Assembly: GCA_023418475.1 (NCBI GenBank)
Contig: JAEZZO010000072.1
Coordinates: 62,001-126,000, forward strand
DNA: 64,000 bases
From: Bacillota bacterium
GTDB taxonomy: Bacteria > Bacillota > Clostridia > Lachnospirales > Lachnospiraceae
Direction of reading: 5' to 3'
A program made the translations under genes and the position numbers. The stretch's first letter is position 1, and each line of letters starts with the position of its first letter. A model generated the notes under the pieces. It saw nothing but the letters and a program-made list of their open reading frames with translations, was not told where the DNA came from and did not search any database. This document shows positions 18,637 through 27,781 of the stretch, piece by piece.

Positions 18637-20295
18637 ATGTTTAAAAAGGGAATGAAAAAAATTTATGTAATGCTGTTGGTGGTTTGTTTTATATTTGGAT
18701 CACTAACCGGATGTGGTAACTCAAAAACGGATGCTACATCAAATCCTTCGACTGACAGTTCGAAAGTAACTTCAAAACCGGCACAGGCTAATAATGATTC
18801 CACAAAGCTTAGGAGATTGGCGCCGGAGGGTGAAACAATAACACTGAAGGCCTGGAGACCAACACATACTACAATAGGTACCCGTATTGAAGGCTGGGGA
18901 GATACCTTATTTAACAAATGGATGGAAGAGCGGACCGGAGTTCATATTGAATGGATTATGCCGGTAGGAGGTACAGAAGCGGATAACCTTGCCATGTTAA
19001 TCAGCTCCGGGGAATATCCTGATTTGTTTTTTGATGCTGGCGGTTGTTACCCTACAGGTGCTTATGGCATGATGAAGGACGGCGTAGTTATTGATGTTGC
19101 AAAATATTTTGATAAGCTGCCTAATTATAAGAAACAGCTTGATAAGAGTGATTTAAGGAAGAAAGAAAGCTTTTCGGATGATGGGAAGATGGCTTCCATG
19201 TATCGCTTTACCAAAACCGATAAACCGGATACTACTACTTACGGAATTTTAATGCGTAAGGATTTACTGGATAAGGCTAAGATGGAAGTGCCAAAAACTT
19301 ATGATGACTGGTATACGGTTCTCTCTGCCTTTAAGAATAAACTTGGAATTGAAAAGCCTTATCTTCTTAACAGTACAGGCTTTTCAAAACTTAATATGTT
19401 CACAGGCGGCTTAGGATTTGGATATATGAATTATGGAAGCGCACAAAAGCCCTTCTATCAGATTGACGGAACCATTCATTATGCACCGCTTGAAGATGGC
19501 TTCAAACAGTATCTTCAGATGATGAATAAGTGGTATAGTGAAGGACTGATTGACCAGGATTTTCTGTCGCTTAATACAATTGATGCGGAAATATCAACCT
19601 TCTCTAACCCGATGAGCGGTACAATGCTTGCACCTCTATCTTTCGCATCCGTTATGAAACAGCTGATGGCAGATGACAGCGTGGATTTTGTTGCGGTTCC
19701 TAATCCGGTAACGAAGGAAGGAGACAAAATACATATTGGAGCCACGGGAGGATCGAGCGTATCCTCCGGTATTCAGATCAGTGCAAAATCTGAGAATATG
19801 GATATCGCCCTGCAATGGTGTGATCTGTATTATTCGGATGATGTTATAGACATCAGTAATTGGGGACCGGATAATTCTTATTATACGAAGGACGCGAACG
19901 GTAACTGCCGATTCAATGATAAGGTATTTGCTAATCCAGACGGGTTTGCGGCCTATGATATGATTTTCTCAATTGCAGATTTCCCTTGTATTATAGAAAA
20001 TGACCGCTTAATCAGCAGTGAAGAGGAAATAGAAAAAGGTAAGATGTATGATGACCAAAATGATAATTCCTATGCCATTAGCGATGCACTGACACTGACA
20101 GATGAGGAAAGTGATGTATATAATTCTATTATGCCGGGTGTAATAGATTATGTGGAAGAAATGCAGGTTAAATTCATCATGGGAATTGAATCCTTTGATA
20201 ACTATGATGCATTTGTCAGCAGAATACAGGATATGAAAGTGAAAGATGTTATGGCGGTATATCAGACTGCGCTAAAGCGTTATAATGCAAGATAA
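18637..20295 (+). CDS. sugar ABC transporter solute-binding lipoprotein (LplA/LipO type)
   Basis: A 552-residue lipoprotein that binds an oligosaccharide for the permeases at 20363 and 21278. The signal peptide ends in lipobox LTGC and is followed by a Ser/Thr/Asp linker. LISSGEYPDLFFDAGG and LMRKDLLDKAKMEVPKTYDDW are typical of the family. It is a distant paralog of the lipoprotein at 6141. The open frame starts at GTG 18616, but ATG 18637 begins the usual basic n-region (MFKKGMKKIYVML); ATG 18652 is also possible. Expression is probably controlled by the AraC protein upstream, acting at the promoter 18486-18514. Confidence 0.9.
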   Translation: MFKKGMKKIYVMLLVVCFIFGSLTGCGNSKTDATSNPSTDSSKVTSKPAQANNDSTKLRRLAPEGETITLKAWRPTHTTIGTRIEGWGDTLFNKWMEERTGVHIEWIMPVGGTEADNLAMLISSGEYPDLFFDAGGCYPTGAYGMMKDGVVIDVAKYFDKLPNYKKQLDKSDLRKKESFSDDGKMASMYRFTKTDKPDTTTYGILMRKDLLDKAKMEVPKTYDDWYTVLSAFKNKLGIEKPYLLNSTGFSKLNMFTGGLGFGYMNYGSAQKPFYQIDGTIHYAPLEDGFKQYLQMMNKWYSEGLIDQDFLSLNTIDAEISTFSNPMSGTMLAPLSFASVMKQLMADDSVDFVAVPNPVTKEGDKIHIGATGGSSVSSGIQISAKSENMDIALQWCDLYYSDDVIDISNWGPDNSYYTKDANGNCRFNDKVFANPDGFAAYDMIFSIADFPCIIENDRLISSEEEIEKGKMYDDQNDNSYAISDALTLTDEESDVYNSIMPGVIDYVEEMQVKFIMGIESFDNYDAFVSRIQDMKVKDVMAVYQTALKRYNAR

Positions 20296-20306
20296 ATTTC
20301 CGTTAG

Positions 20307-20333
20307 GCTGCAGGGATCTTATATTCCTGCAGC
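20307..20333 (+). other. intercistronic hairpin after the binding-protein gene
   Basis: GCTGCAGG-N11-CCTGCAGC is a perfect eight-pair stem followed by TTTAAG, between lipoprotein and permease genes. It may protect the upstream mRNA 3' end or terminate part of the transcripts. Confidence 0.6.
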
Positions 20334-20362
20334 TTTAAGAAAAAATAGGAGAATTGATTCGT

Positions 20363-21265
20363 ATGAAAGAGCTGATAGTGAACTATAAACAGCATAAAAT
20401 GATATACTGGATGACACTTCCGGTCGTTATATTCTTTCTTGTGTTTAGTTACATACCCATGGCAGGTATTCTTATGGCCTTCCAGGACTATTCACCGACA
20501 ACAGGAATATTCGCAAGCAAATGGGTGGGGTTACAAAACTTTATAGAATTTTTTAACAGCCCTAATTTTTACAGAGTAACGAAAAATACCATTTTATTAA
20601 GTGTTATGGATCTTGTTTTTAATTTTCCTGCACCAATTATACTGGCACTGCTGCTAAATGAAATCCAGGGAAAGATATTCAAGAAAACAGTCCAAACCAT
20701 CAGCTACCTGCCTTATTTTCTCTCCACGGCAATTATCTGTGGTATAATTCGTGATTTTACTGCATCAAATGGCCCCATAACATCCCTTGTTGCTCCAATC
20801 CTCGGGAAATCAGGTAATTTACTGGGAATGCCGGAAATGTTTCGTACGATATTCATCAGTACGAACATATGGCAGACGATTGGCTATAACAGTATTATTT
20901 TCCTGGCAGCCTTGTCACAGGTTGACGCACAGCAATATGAAGCCGCAACCATTGATGGTGCGGGTCATTGGAAGCAATGCCTGCATGTTACGATACCGGG
21001 TATCGCTCCAACAATCATTATTATGCTGATCCTGCGTATCGGTCAGTTGCTGACTGTTAATTTTGAAAAGGTGCTTCTGCTTTATAATAGTGCAACCTAT
21101 GATACGGCGGATGTAATATCTACTTATATTTACCGTCAAGGTATTTTAAATCGGGATTATGGCTATAGTACCGCTGTCGGATTGTTCAATTCGATTATTG
21201 GTCTGGTGCTTATTCTAACGGCTAATAAAATTAGTAAAAAATATTCAGAGACAAGTCTGTTCTAA
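20363..21265 (+). CDS. sugar ABC transporter permease (LplB type)
   Basis: A 300-residue permease with six membrane helices. The opening FSYIPMAGILMAFQDYSP is that of the LplB family, and the EAA loop is YEAATIDGAGHWKQCLHV. The end KISKKYSETSLF matches the family tail. An upstream TTG (20354) directly abuts AGGAG, whereas ATG 20363 is ten bases beyond it and is chosen. It pairs with the protein at 21278 and needs an external ATPase. Confidence 0.92.
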   Translation: MKELIVNYKQHKMIYWMTLPVVIFFLVFSYIPMAGILMAFQDYSPTTGIFASKWVGLQNFIEFFNSPNFYRVTKNTILLSVMDLVFNFPAPIILALLLNEIQGKIFKKTVQTISYLPYFLSTAIICGIIRDFTASNGPITSLVAPILGKSGNLLGMPEMFRTIFISTNIWQTIGYNSIIFLAALSQVDAQQYEAATIDGAGHWKQCLHVTIPGIAPTIIIMLILRIGQLLTVNFEKVLLLYNSATYDTADVISTYIYRQGILNRDYGYSTAVGLFNSIIGLVLILTANKISKKYSETSLF

Positions 21266-21277
21266 GGGAGGTGCGGC

Positions 21278-22159
21278 ATGAAAATTAACAAAAGTTTATC
21301 AAGAAGAATTTTTCTGGTACTGGATTATCTGCTGTTAGCACTGATTGCGATTGTATGTCTTGCACCCATGTGGCATACCCTGTGTGCCTCCTTTTCTTCT
21401 CCGAGTGCACTGACTGCGAATAAAAACCTATTGGTGTATCCGGTAGGAAAGCTGACATTGAAAGGTTATAAAATAGTATTTTCGAATTCTTCTATTTGGA
21501 GAAGCTATCTCAATACAATGATTTATGTAGTGGGAGGAACAGCGCTTGGTATTAGTATGACTTCGCTTGCGGCATATACCCTGTCACGCAAATATTTTAA
21601 ATTGGCGAATCCTCTGATGCTGTTTATTTCCTTCACAATGCTCTTTAATGGAGGAATGATTCCAAACTATATTCTGATTAAAGATCTTGGACTTATTGAT
21701 AGCCGGTGGGCCCTCATCCTGCCCGCTGCAGTGAATGTATTTAATCTGATTATTTTACGAACTTCCTTTCAGGGAATTCCGGATTCTTTGGAGGAATCAG
21801 CGAAGCTTGACGGGGCCAATGATCTGGATGTTTTTCTGAAAATTGTACTGCCTTTATCGAAGGCATCCATGGCTGTAATAATATTATTTATTGCAGTTAT
21901 GCATTGGAATTCCTGGTTTCCGGCATCTCTTTATCTGACGAACCGGGCAAAATATCCTCTGCAGATCATTCTTCGTGAGATTTTAATTGACGGAAGCACC
22001 AATATGACCTCTGCAGGTGCTGATGCATCCATCAGTATCTATAAAGCATTAATCAAATATTGTACCGTAATAGTCAGTACTATACCGATTTTAATAATTT
22101 ATCCGGCAATACAGAAGCACTTTACAAAAGGTGTTATGATCGGTGCGATTAAAGGCTAA
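21278..22159 (+). CDS. sugar ABC transporter permease (LplC/YtcP type)
   Basis: A 293-residue permease 12 bases after its partner, with GGGAGGTG as ribosome site. Helices begin with LDYLLLALIAIVCLAPMWHT. MLFNGGMIPNYILIKDLGLID is the family signature, the EAA loop reads LEESAKLDGANDLDVFLKI, and the conserved tail is KGVMIGAIKG. It is clearly a paralog of the permease at 9046. With the lipoprotein and LplB-like gene it forms the second CUT1-type importer in the window. Confidence 0.92.
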   Translation: MKINKSLSRRIFLVLDYLLLALIAIVCLAPMWHTLCASFSSPSALTANKNLLVYPVGKLTLKGYKIVFSNSSIWRSYLNTMIYVVGGTALGISMTSLAAYTLSRKYFKLANPLMLFISFTMLFNGGMIPNYILIKDLGLIDSRWALILPAAVNVFNLIILRTSFQGIPDSLEESAKLDGANDLDVFLKIVLPLSKASMAVIILFIAVMHWNSWFPASLYLTNRAKYPLQIILREILIDGSTNMTSAGADASISIYKALIKYCTVIVSTIPILIIYPAIQKHFTKGVMIGAIKG

Positions 22160-22257
22160 TAATTGGGTGGAAATAAGGGAGTATTTTACGGTAAATAAAG
22201 GTATAAAACATGTTATTGAATTTATTTTAAGCTGCAGTAAGCAGCATGGAGGTATCT

Positions 22258-23043
22258 ATGGCACTAATTAATGTAAATACATATTCGGCTGTGTTAAAGG
22301 TACAAGTGCGTTTTAACGTTATCATGCCGGAAAATAGTTCATCAAAGGAAATACCGGTGCTTTATCTGCTCCACGGCGGAAGTGAAAACAGCATGGCCTG
22401 GATCAGCAATACCGGAATTGAGCGATATTCACAAAAGAAAGGGATTGCAGTGGTTATGCCGGCTTCCGGACCAAGCCGCTGGCTTAATATGGCAATGGGT
22501 CCCGCTTATGGAGATTTCATGATAGAAGAATTACCGGCAATCCTTCATAGCTTTTTCCCGAAGCTCTCACAAAAAAGAGAACATACCTATATTGGCGGTT
22601 TATCAATGGGAGGCGGAGGAGCTCTGGAGCTGGCAATTCTATACCCGGAGAAATTCGAAGCGGTTTGTGTTCTTTCCACCAGTTCGGTCATCCCTCTGGA
22701 GCATCTTCGAACGATAAAGGGTTATCCGGCCCCTCCCGGCGGAGAAGGCGCGCCAAGTCTTCCTCAAATACATCTGGGAGTGGAGGATCCGGACGAACTT
22801 AGGGGTACAAAATATGATGTCCTGTATCAATCCAGGAAAAATATCGAAGAAGGAAAACCACTGCCCCGGATTTTCCATGCAGTGGGAACCGAAGACCATG
22901 GCTTCGAGGTAGGATTGGAGCTGCGCAAGCATTTTCTGTCCTTGGAGAACAATCCTTACCGTTATGAATTCTATACGGAGCGTGACACCCACAACTGGGG
23001 TTTTTGGGATAGATATATACAGGCTTTTCTTGAAACAATATAA
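22258..23043 (+). CDS. esterase of the esterase-D / tributyrin esterase family
   Basis: A 261-residue alpha/beta hydrolase. The strand VLYLLHGGSENSMAW provides the oxyanion region. The nucleophile elbow YIGGLSMGGGG holds Ser116, and the catalytic His is in DTHNWGFWDRY near residue 246. Members cleave short acyl esters, including acetyl groups on sugars. GGAGG with five-base spacing selects ATG 22258 over ATG 22246. No signal peptide is seen, so it is cytoplasmic. The second esterase downstream (23136) shares the same framework, and both follow the second uptake operon. This suggests deacylation of imported oligosaccharides; feruloyl or acetyl substrates cannot be distinguished here. Confidence 0.88.
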   Translation: MALINVNTYSAVLKVQVRFNVIMPENSSSKEIPVLYLLHGGSENSMAWISNTGIERYSQKKGIAVVMPASGPSRWLNMAMGPAYGDFMIEELPAILHSFFPKLSQKREHTYIGGLSMGGGGALELAILYPEKFEAVCVLSTSSVIPLEHLRTIKGYPAPPGGEGAPSLPQIHLGVEDPDELRGTKYDVLYQSRKNIEEGKPLPRIFHAVGTEDHGFEVGLELRKHFLSLENNPYRYEFYTERDTHNWGFWDRYIQAFLETI

Positions 23044-23057
23044 CCCAGGAATTAAGT

Positions 23058-23101
23058 AATTGCGAAATGTGAAAGTTCAATAACGGTATCGTTTCGCAAT
23101 T
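23058..23101 (+). repeat. TTGCGAAA hairpin, family C copy 2
   Basis: AATTGCGAAA and TTTCGCAATT form a perfect ten-pair stem with a 24-base loop in the gap between the two esterase genes, ending 34 bases before the second start. Confidence 0.65.
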
Positions 23102-23135
23102 TTCAAATAATATAACGGATTGTGAGGTTGAAATT

Positions 23136-23903
23136 ATGGCTTTTTTACAAATAGAGCTTTATTCTAAAATGTTGACGCGGAGGGTTGAAGTAGCGGTAAT
23201 TCTTCCGGAAGGGGATAAAAAGAAAGAAAAATATCCCGTACTGTGGATGCTGCATGGTGCCTCGGGAAATTACAGCGATTGGTGGAGATTTACTGCCATT
23301 GAATTATATGCACAGCAATATGGTATTGCAGTTGTGATGCCCTCAGGAGAGAACAGCTTTTATGCAAATATGCCCACAGGAAGGTATTTTGATTATATAG
23401 CAGAGGAACTTCCTGAAGCATTAAGCACCATGCTTCCGATTAGTACGGACCGGGCCGATAATATTGTGGCAGGATTGTCAATGGGAGGACATGGAGCATA
23501 TAAATTTGGTCTGACAAGGCCGGATTTATACGCAGGCATTGGTGTATTCTCTGCCGGAAACTTTATTGAGCTTGGTGATCCGCCGGCAGGAAGTCCGACC
23601 GCCGAATTGAATAAACTGATTTTTGGAACCTCCATGACACATGAACTGGAAGGAACCGAGCATGATATCCTGCATTTGGCACAACTGGCGAAAAAAAGCG
23701 GAGAACAGCTGCCGGAGCTCTTTGTCTGCTGCGGCACCGAGGATCTGGGCTTTTCAACAGCACAAAGCACCTATGAGTATATGATCCGGACACTGGGCAT
23801 GAAAGGGGAATGGCGGCAGGGACAAGGTTTTCATGATTGGTATTTCTGGGGTGCCATGCTTCCTGACTTTATGTCCTGGGCTTCAAAACTCCTGGAGAGA
23901 TAA
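23136..23903 (+). CDS. esterase of the esterase-D / tributyrin esterase family
   Basis: A 255-residue paralog of the upstream esterase. VLWMLHGASGNYSDWW gives the oxyanion site, VAGLSMGGHGAYKF has Ser115, and GFHDWYFWGAM carries the catalytic His; an acidic residue in CCGTEDLGF is the likely triad Asp. It is cytoplasmic, with no signal peptide. The differing loop lengths between the copies suggest different acyl or sugar preferences. GTGAGGTTG precedes the ATG. The MFS gene follows after four bases, so they are cotranscribed. Confidence 0.88.
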   Translation: MAFLQIELYSKMLTRRVEVAVILPEGDKKKEKYPVLWMLHGASGNYSDWWRFTAIELYAQQYGIAVVMPSGENSFYANMPTGRYFDYIAEELPEALSTMLPISTDRADNIVAGLSMGGHGAYKFGLTRPDLYAGIGVFSAGNFIELGDPPAGSPTAELNKLIFGTSMTHELEGTEHDILHLAQLAKKSGEQLPELFVCCGTEDLGFSTAQSTYEYMIRTLGMKGEWRQGQGFHDWYFWGAMLPDFMSWASKLLER

Positions 23904-23907
23904 CAGG

Positions 23908-25083
23908 ATGAAAACTAATAAAATGTGGAATAGCCAGTATACAATACTGTTTATTCAGAATGCAATTTTAAATACCAGTTTTTATATGATTTCAACAGCA
24001 TTATCAAAATATCTGGTGAATACAGGCATGACAGTAACGGTTGCCGGTACCATCATAGGAGCTATGCCTATGGCTTCTATGATGATAAGGCCGGTTAGTG
24101 GTTTTATCTGTGATCATTTCAGCAAGAAAAGGCTGATGATCCTGTTTCTGGTACTTAACTGCCTCTGTGTAACCGGATACGGTTTTACCTCCTCGGAAGC
24201 GGTTTATCTGCTTCTTCGAATTGTGCATGGTATTTCCTTTGGAATAACTACAACCATCAGCATGGCATTGATTTCGGAGCATATACCGGAAGGGCGCATG
24301 GGAGAAGGACTTGGATATTTTAGCCTTACCTTGACTTTAGCGATGGCGGTTGGACCGGGACTTGGTCTTGCTATCTCACGGTTTGCAGGTAACAGGGTGA
24401 TGTTCTTGTTTGCAGGAGCATGTGTTTTGTTATCTGTTATATCGTCTCTGTTTTTGAAAGAAGAGGTTCAAAGACCAATCGAGAGGGATAAAAAACTGCA
24501 TTTACGGCTAAGTGATTTTTTTGCAAAAGAAGTATTGCTGTATGCCGTAATTATCTATGCATTGTCTTCTGTGAATGGAATTGAAAGCAGCTATATTGCT
24601 TTGTTTGGTGCAAAGCTTGGAATTGAAAATATTGGGTGGTACTTTACGGTTAGTGCGGTTATCCTTCTGTTTTCACGTACATTCAGCGGCAAACTGACAG
24701 ATAAGAAAGGACTTGGAGCAGTATTATATCCGGGACTAGCAATAGTTATATCAGCCTTATTACTGCTGGGCTTTGCGAATTCTGCAAATAAAATGCTATT
24801 TCTGGTATTGGCAGCAATTTTGAAAGCCCTTGGCGTTGGAGCTCTTCAGCCTGCACTGCAGGCGGCGACTGTTTCATCTGTTGAGCCTGGACGCCGCGGA
24901 GCGGCTACAAGCACCTTTTATGTAGGAACGGACCTGGGCCAGGCCTCATCCCCCATTTTAGCCGGAAAGATGATAGACGCAAGCGGATATTCTATGATGT
25001 ACAGATTATACACAATACCTCTTTTGATCGTAGGAGGATTGTTCTTCCTTGTGACGGTAAGAAGAAAAAGGAAGATGCGTTAA
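23908..25083 (+). CDS. MFS transporter
   Basis: A 391-residue major facilitator with 12 predicted helices. The first helix contains QYTILFIQNAILNTSFYM, and the loop between helices 2 and 3 reads GFICDHFSKKRLM, the MFS signature. A symmetric motif (GKLTDKKGLGAV) opens the second half. The open frame reaches back into the esterase to 23833, but ATG 23908, four bases after the esterase stop and behind GGAGAG, is the realistic start. The substrate is unknown; its place after two esterases suggests export of released acid or sugar, or another uptake route. The long palindrome 25084-25289 begins right at its stop codon. Confidence 0.88.
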   Translation: MKTNKMWNSQYTILFIQNAILNTSFYMISTALSKYLVNTGMTVTVAGTIIGAMPMASMMIRPVSGFICDHFSKKRLMILFLVLNCLCVTGYGFTSSEAVYLLLRIVHGISFGITTTISMALISEHIPEGRMGEGLGYFSLTLTLAMAVGPGLGLAISRFAGNRVMFLFAGACVLLSVISSLFLKEEVQRPIERDKKLHLRLSDFFAKEVLLYAVIIYALSSVNGIESSYIALFGAKLGIENIGWYFTVSAVILLFSRTFSGKLTDKKGLGAVLYPGLAIVISALLLLGFANSANKMLFLVLAAILKALGVGALQPALQAATVSSVEPGRRGAATSTFYVGTDLGQASSPILAGKMIDASGYSMMYRLYTIPLLIVGGLFFLVTVRRKRKMR

Positions 25084-25289
25084 GAAGTTTCAGTTCACAG
25101 AGCACCTGTCCAAAGGACATGATGCCCCCTCACACACAGAACGGAAGACACATGACCTGGTGTGTATGCCATAACCGTACAAGTTTGTTCGTCTATGGCA
25201 TACACACCAGGTCACATGTCTTCCATACTGTGCATTATGGGGGCGCGATCTCCTCCGGACAGGTGCCCTGTGAACAGTAACAGTTCGGA
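25084..25289. repeat. 206-base near-perfect palindrome, family E
   Basis: Two arms of about 100 bases fold on each other around a centre near 25187. The inner arms 25143-25173 and 25194-25224 match at 29 of 31 positions (CCTGGTGTGTATGCCATA core), and outer words GCACCTGTCC / GGACAGGTGCCC also pair. There is no T run. It directly follows the MFS stop codon and precedes the promoter 25321-25349. The word CGATCTCCTCCG also occurs in the 46556-46646 repeat as TGATCTCCTCCG. Confidence 0.8.
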
Positions 25290-25320
25290 AAAACCATACA
25301 CTTTGGTATGAGGTCCTCTC

Positions 25321-25349
25321 TTGTTTATTGTCTTTGTTTTTATTATAAT
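25321..25349 (+). promoter_or_regulatory. sigma-A promoter of the second AraC membrane regulator
   Basis: TTGTTT (25321-25326), a 17-base spacer and a consensus TATAAT (25344-25349). The transcript would have a leader of about 135 bases, in which I see no further structure. Confidence 0.6.
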
Positions 25350-25489
25350 ATAATATGAATTATGCCTCAAAAATCAGTAGGAAAATAATAAATGATATAT
25401 TTAATTCTATATTAACTCGAATTCCATAACTGACTTTTCGTGCTCAAATCATAGACATAAGAAATAAGACCTCAGGAATGGCGGACATT

Positions 25490-27781
25490 ATGAAGAATCT
25501 TTTTAAAAACCAGTTTTTATCAGAGAAAACCTTTCGAAAATGGTTTATAAACTCTTTCCTTATCATACTTACATTTATTGTCTCAGGCATACTACTATAT
25601 CTTGGTGCTTTAGCTGTTACAAAGCATGCTGTTTTGCTATCCCAGGAGCAGTCAGCAGAGCATATAAAAGAATTAATCGATATTGAACTGTTAAACTTAA
25701 AGAAGGATATTTCTGTATTATCGTTAAATGACCGTCTCCTATCCGCTGCTTATATCGGCCGTCCTTCTACCGGAAATGATTATTATAATTATCATAAAGC
25801 CGGTAAAGAGCTTATGGGAATCTATTTCTATAAAAATGTTCAGGATATCTACGTCTATTACAAAGAAGGCGATTGCTTTGTCGGATGTTATAATCTGATT
25901 GGTTTTGATAACAAAGCTTTTACGCAGAAGCATTTTGGTATGAGCCGCAAGGAGTGGAAGAGCTTTGCGGCAGGCCGTCTGACCAGCAGTTTTCTTAAAT
26001 TAAAGAATACTGTTTATTTCTTGTGTCCGCTTAAAAAGGACAATTCAGGAGCAGTAACCTCTCTTGCAATTGCCGAGCTTGACGAGAAAAAGTTGAAGCA
26101 ATTATTACCCGCCGGTAATGCGGCTGGAGAAGATGAAAGCTGCAGTTATATTATAAGCAGGGACGGTAGCCTGATCACGTCCACCTTGCAGTCCTCGGAA
26201 ATAAAATATGGATATGGCACTCTAAAGCAGGGAGAAAATTATATTGATGATACTGTAGTTACCTGTAAGAGGATAGAAAATACCGACTGGGAATATATCG
26301 GTATCGTACCGGTTACGCAGTATTTAAAAGAAATATATAATTTACGGTATATTCTATATATATACATTGGTGTCATTCTCTTTCTGGCACTTCCGATTGT
26401 TTATTACGAAACAAGGCGCCGGTATCAACCGGTGCAGTCGCTGCAGAAAAATATTCAGGCAGGCGGCAGTAAGGCTATAGACGTTAAGGCATACAACGAA
26501 ATAGATATTTTCTCGCATCTTCAAAAGGATATCCTGGATATCATGTATGACAATACAAACCTGAAATCAAGGCTTAAGAAGGAAAAAGATACTCTGTCCG
26601 CAAAGAAGTTTTCTGAGCTGATGATAGAAGATACCAATGTGGTAGAAACGGGACACTATTTTTATGATAATTTTTCTTTACAATATAAGCAGGGGATTGT
26701 TGTAATTATAAGCGAAATGTCTGCCGGAACAAAGCTTACCGGTTTATCAGCAAAGGAGCATGATAATATACTGCTATTGTGCCTTAACAATATAGGATCA
26801 GAATTATATGGGGAGCATTATAAATGCTACTTCTGGAGGTATGTTGAAATTACAGGTGTAATCTGGACCGATCAGGAGGAGATAAGCGCCTATCTGAATA
26901 TTACAAACGTATTGGAACAAATGCGTGCGTGTATCATGAAATACTTCGAGATAGACCTGCGGTTTGCCATAAGCGGATTATATCCTTTGTCATCCGGTCT
27001 GGCAGCAGTTCATAATGAAGCGAAGGCTGCTTTTGATTATTCCTGCATGACAGGAAAAGCAGGAATGATACGATATGAAGAAAGCTATACAGAGCTTCTT
27101 ACGAATTGGAAAGATACGGATATTATAAATGCCGAGCAGGAATTTACAGCCTATATGCTGGAACGTAATTATGTAAAGGCAAAAAATAAACTCGAGTTAA
27201 TTATAGGCTATTACGGATATACCGACGGAACTTCTAATCAACTGTTAAAATGTCGTATGTTTGGACTGATTAATTTAGTGCTGAATGCAATCGAAATGGA
27301 TAAAACTTCGGAGGATAATCCGTTTTACAGTGATCTGAACCCGGTACAGAGATTGCTGCAGGCGGCTACCATTCAGGAGCTAAAAAGTGAAATAATGAGT
27401 ATCATTGAAACCTTAATCCTGCATTACAGTGATAAGGAAGAAACTACTGATAAAAAGCTTCAATATATCGATCGATATATTGAAGCCCATTATATGGATC
27501 ACGATTTAAGTGTACAACAGCTTGCCATCAAATTTAAGCTGTCTTTTTCGTTTCTTTCTAAGGTTTATAAGCAGAAAAATGGAATCGGAGTACTGGAAGT
27601 AATTAATGCGTGCAGAATTCGCCATGCCAAAGAGCTACTGTTGCAGGAACCTGAGCTGTCCCTCGCTCAAATTGCTGAACGGGTGGGATATGGTAATGTT
27701 CAAACCATGCTCCGTGTATTTAAAAAAAGTGAAGAGCAGACCCCGGGTCAATATAGGGCAGAAAAAGGGGAAGCTATCTAA
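25490..27781 (+). CDS. membrane-anchored AraC-family transcriptional regulator
   Basis: A 763-residue one-component regulator of the same type as the one at 16000. Membrane helices at about 17-42 and 287-306 enclose a Cache-like outside sensor. The C-terminal double helix-turn-helix (about 667-762) shows SVQQLAIKFKLSFSFLSKVY and AQIAERVGYGNVQTMLRVFK. An ATG at 25478 abuts AGGA too closely; ATG 25490 (MKNLFKNQF) looks like the natural start, but the choice is not certain. No transport operon follows on the same strand. Its stop overlaps the stop of the minus-strand ATPase by four bases, so its targets may be the upstream esterase/MFS operon or a locus elsewhere. Confidence 0.88.
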   Translation: MKNLFKNQFLSEKTFRKWFINSFLIILTFIVSGILLYLGALAVTKHAVLLSQEQSAEHIKELIDIELLNLKKDISVLSLNDRLLSAAYIGRPSTGNDYYNYHKAGKELMGIYFYKNVQDIYVYYKEGDCFVGCYNLIGFDNKAFTQKHFGMSRKEWKSFAAGRLTSSFLKLKNTVYFLCPLKKDNSGAVTSLAIAELDEKKLKQLLPAGNAAGEDESCSYIISRDGSLITSTLQSSEIKYGYGTLKQGENYIDDTVVTCKRIENTDWEYIGIVPVTQYLKEIYNLRYILYIYIGVILFLALPIVYYETRRRYQPVQSLQKNIQAGGSKAIDVKAYNEIDIFSHLQKDILDIMYDNTNLKSRLKKEKDTLSAKKFSELMIEDTNVVETGHYFYDNFSLQYKQGIVVIISEMSAGTKLTGLSAKEHDNILLLCLNNIGSELYGEHYKCYFWRYVEITGVIWTDQEEISAYLNITNVLEQMRACIMKYFEIDLRFAISGLYPLSSGLAAVHNEAKAAFDYSCMTGKAGMIRYEESYTELLTNWKDTDIINAEQEFTAYMLERNYVKAKNKLELIIGYYGYTDGTSNQLLKCRMFGLINLVLNAIEMDKTSEDNPFYSDLNPVQRLLQAATIQELKSEIMSIIETLILHYSDKEETTDKKLQYIDRYIEAHYMDHDLSVQQLAIKFKLSFSFLSKVYKQKNGIGVLEVINACRIRHAKELLLQEPELSLAQIAERVGYGNVQTMLRVFKKSEEQTPGQYRAEKGEAI

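Noticed and set aside
25084..25289. insertion sequence or transposon
   Set aside because: No transposase is encoded in or near the palindrome; it is reported only as a structural repeat.
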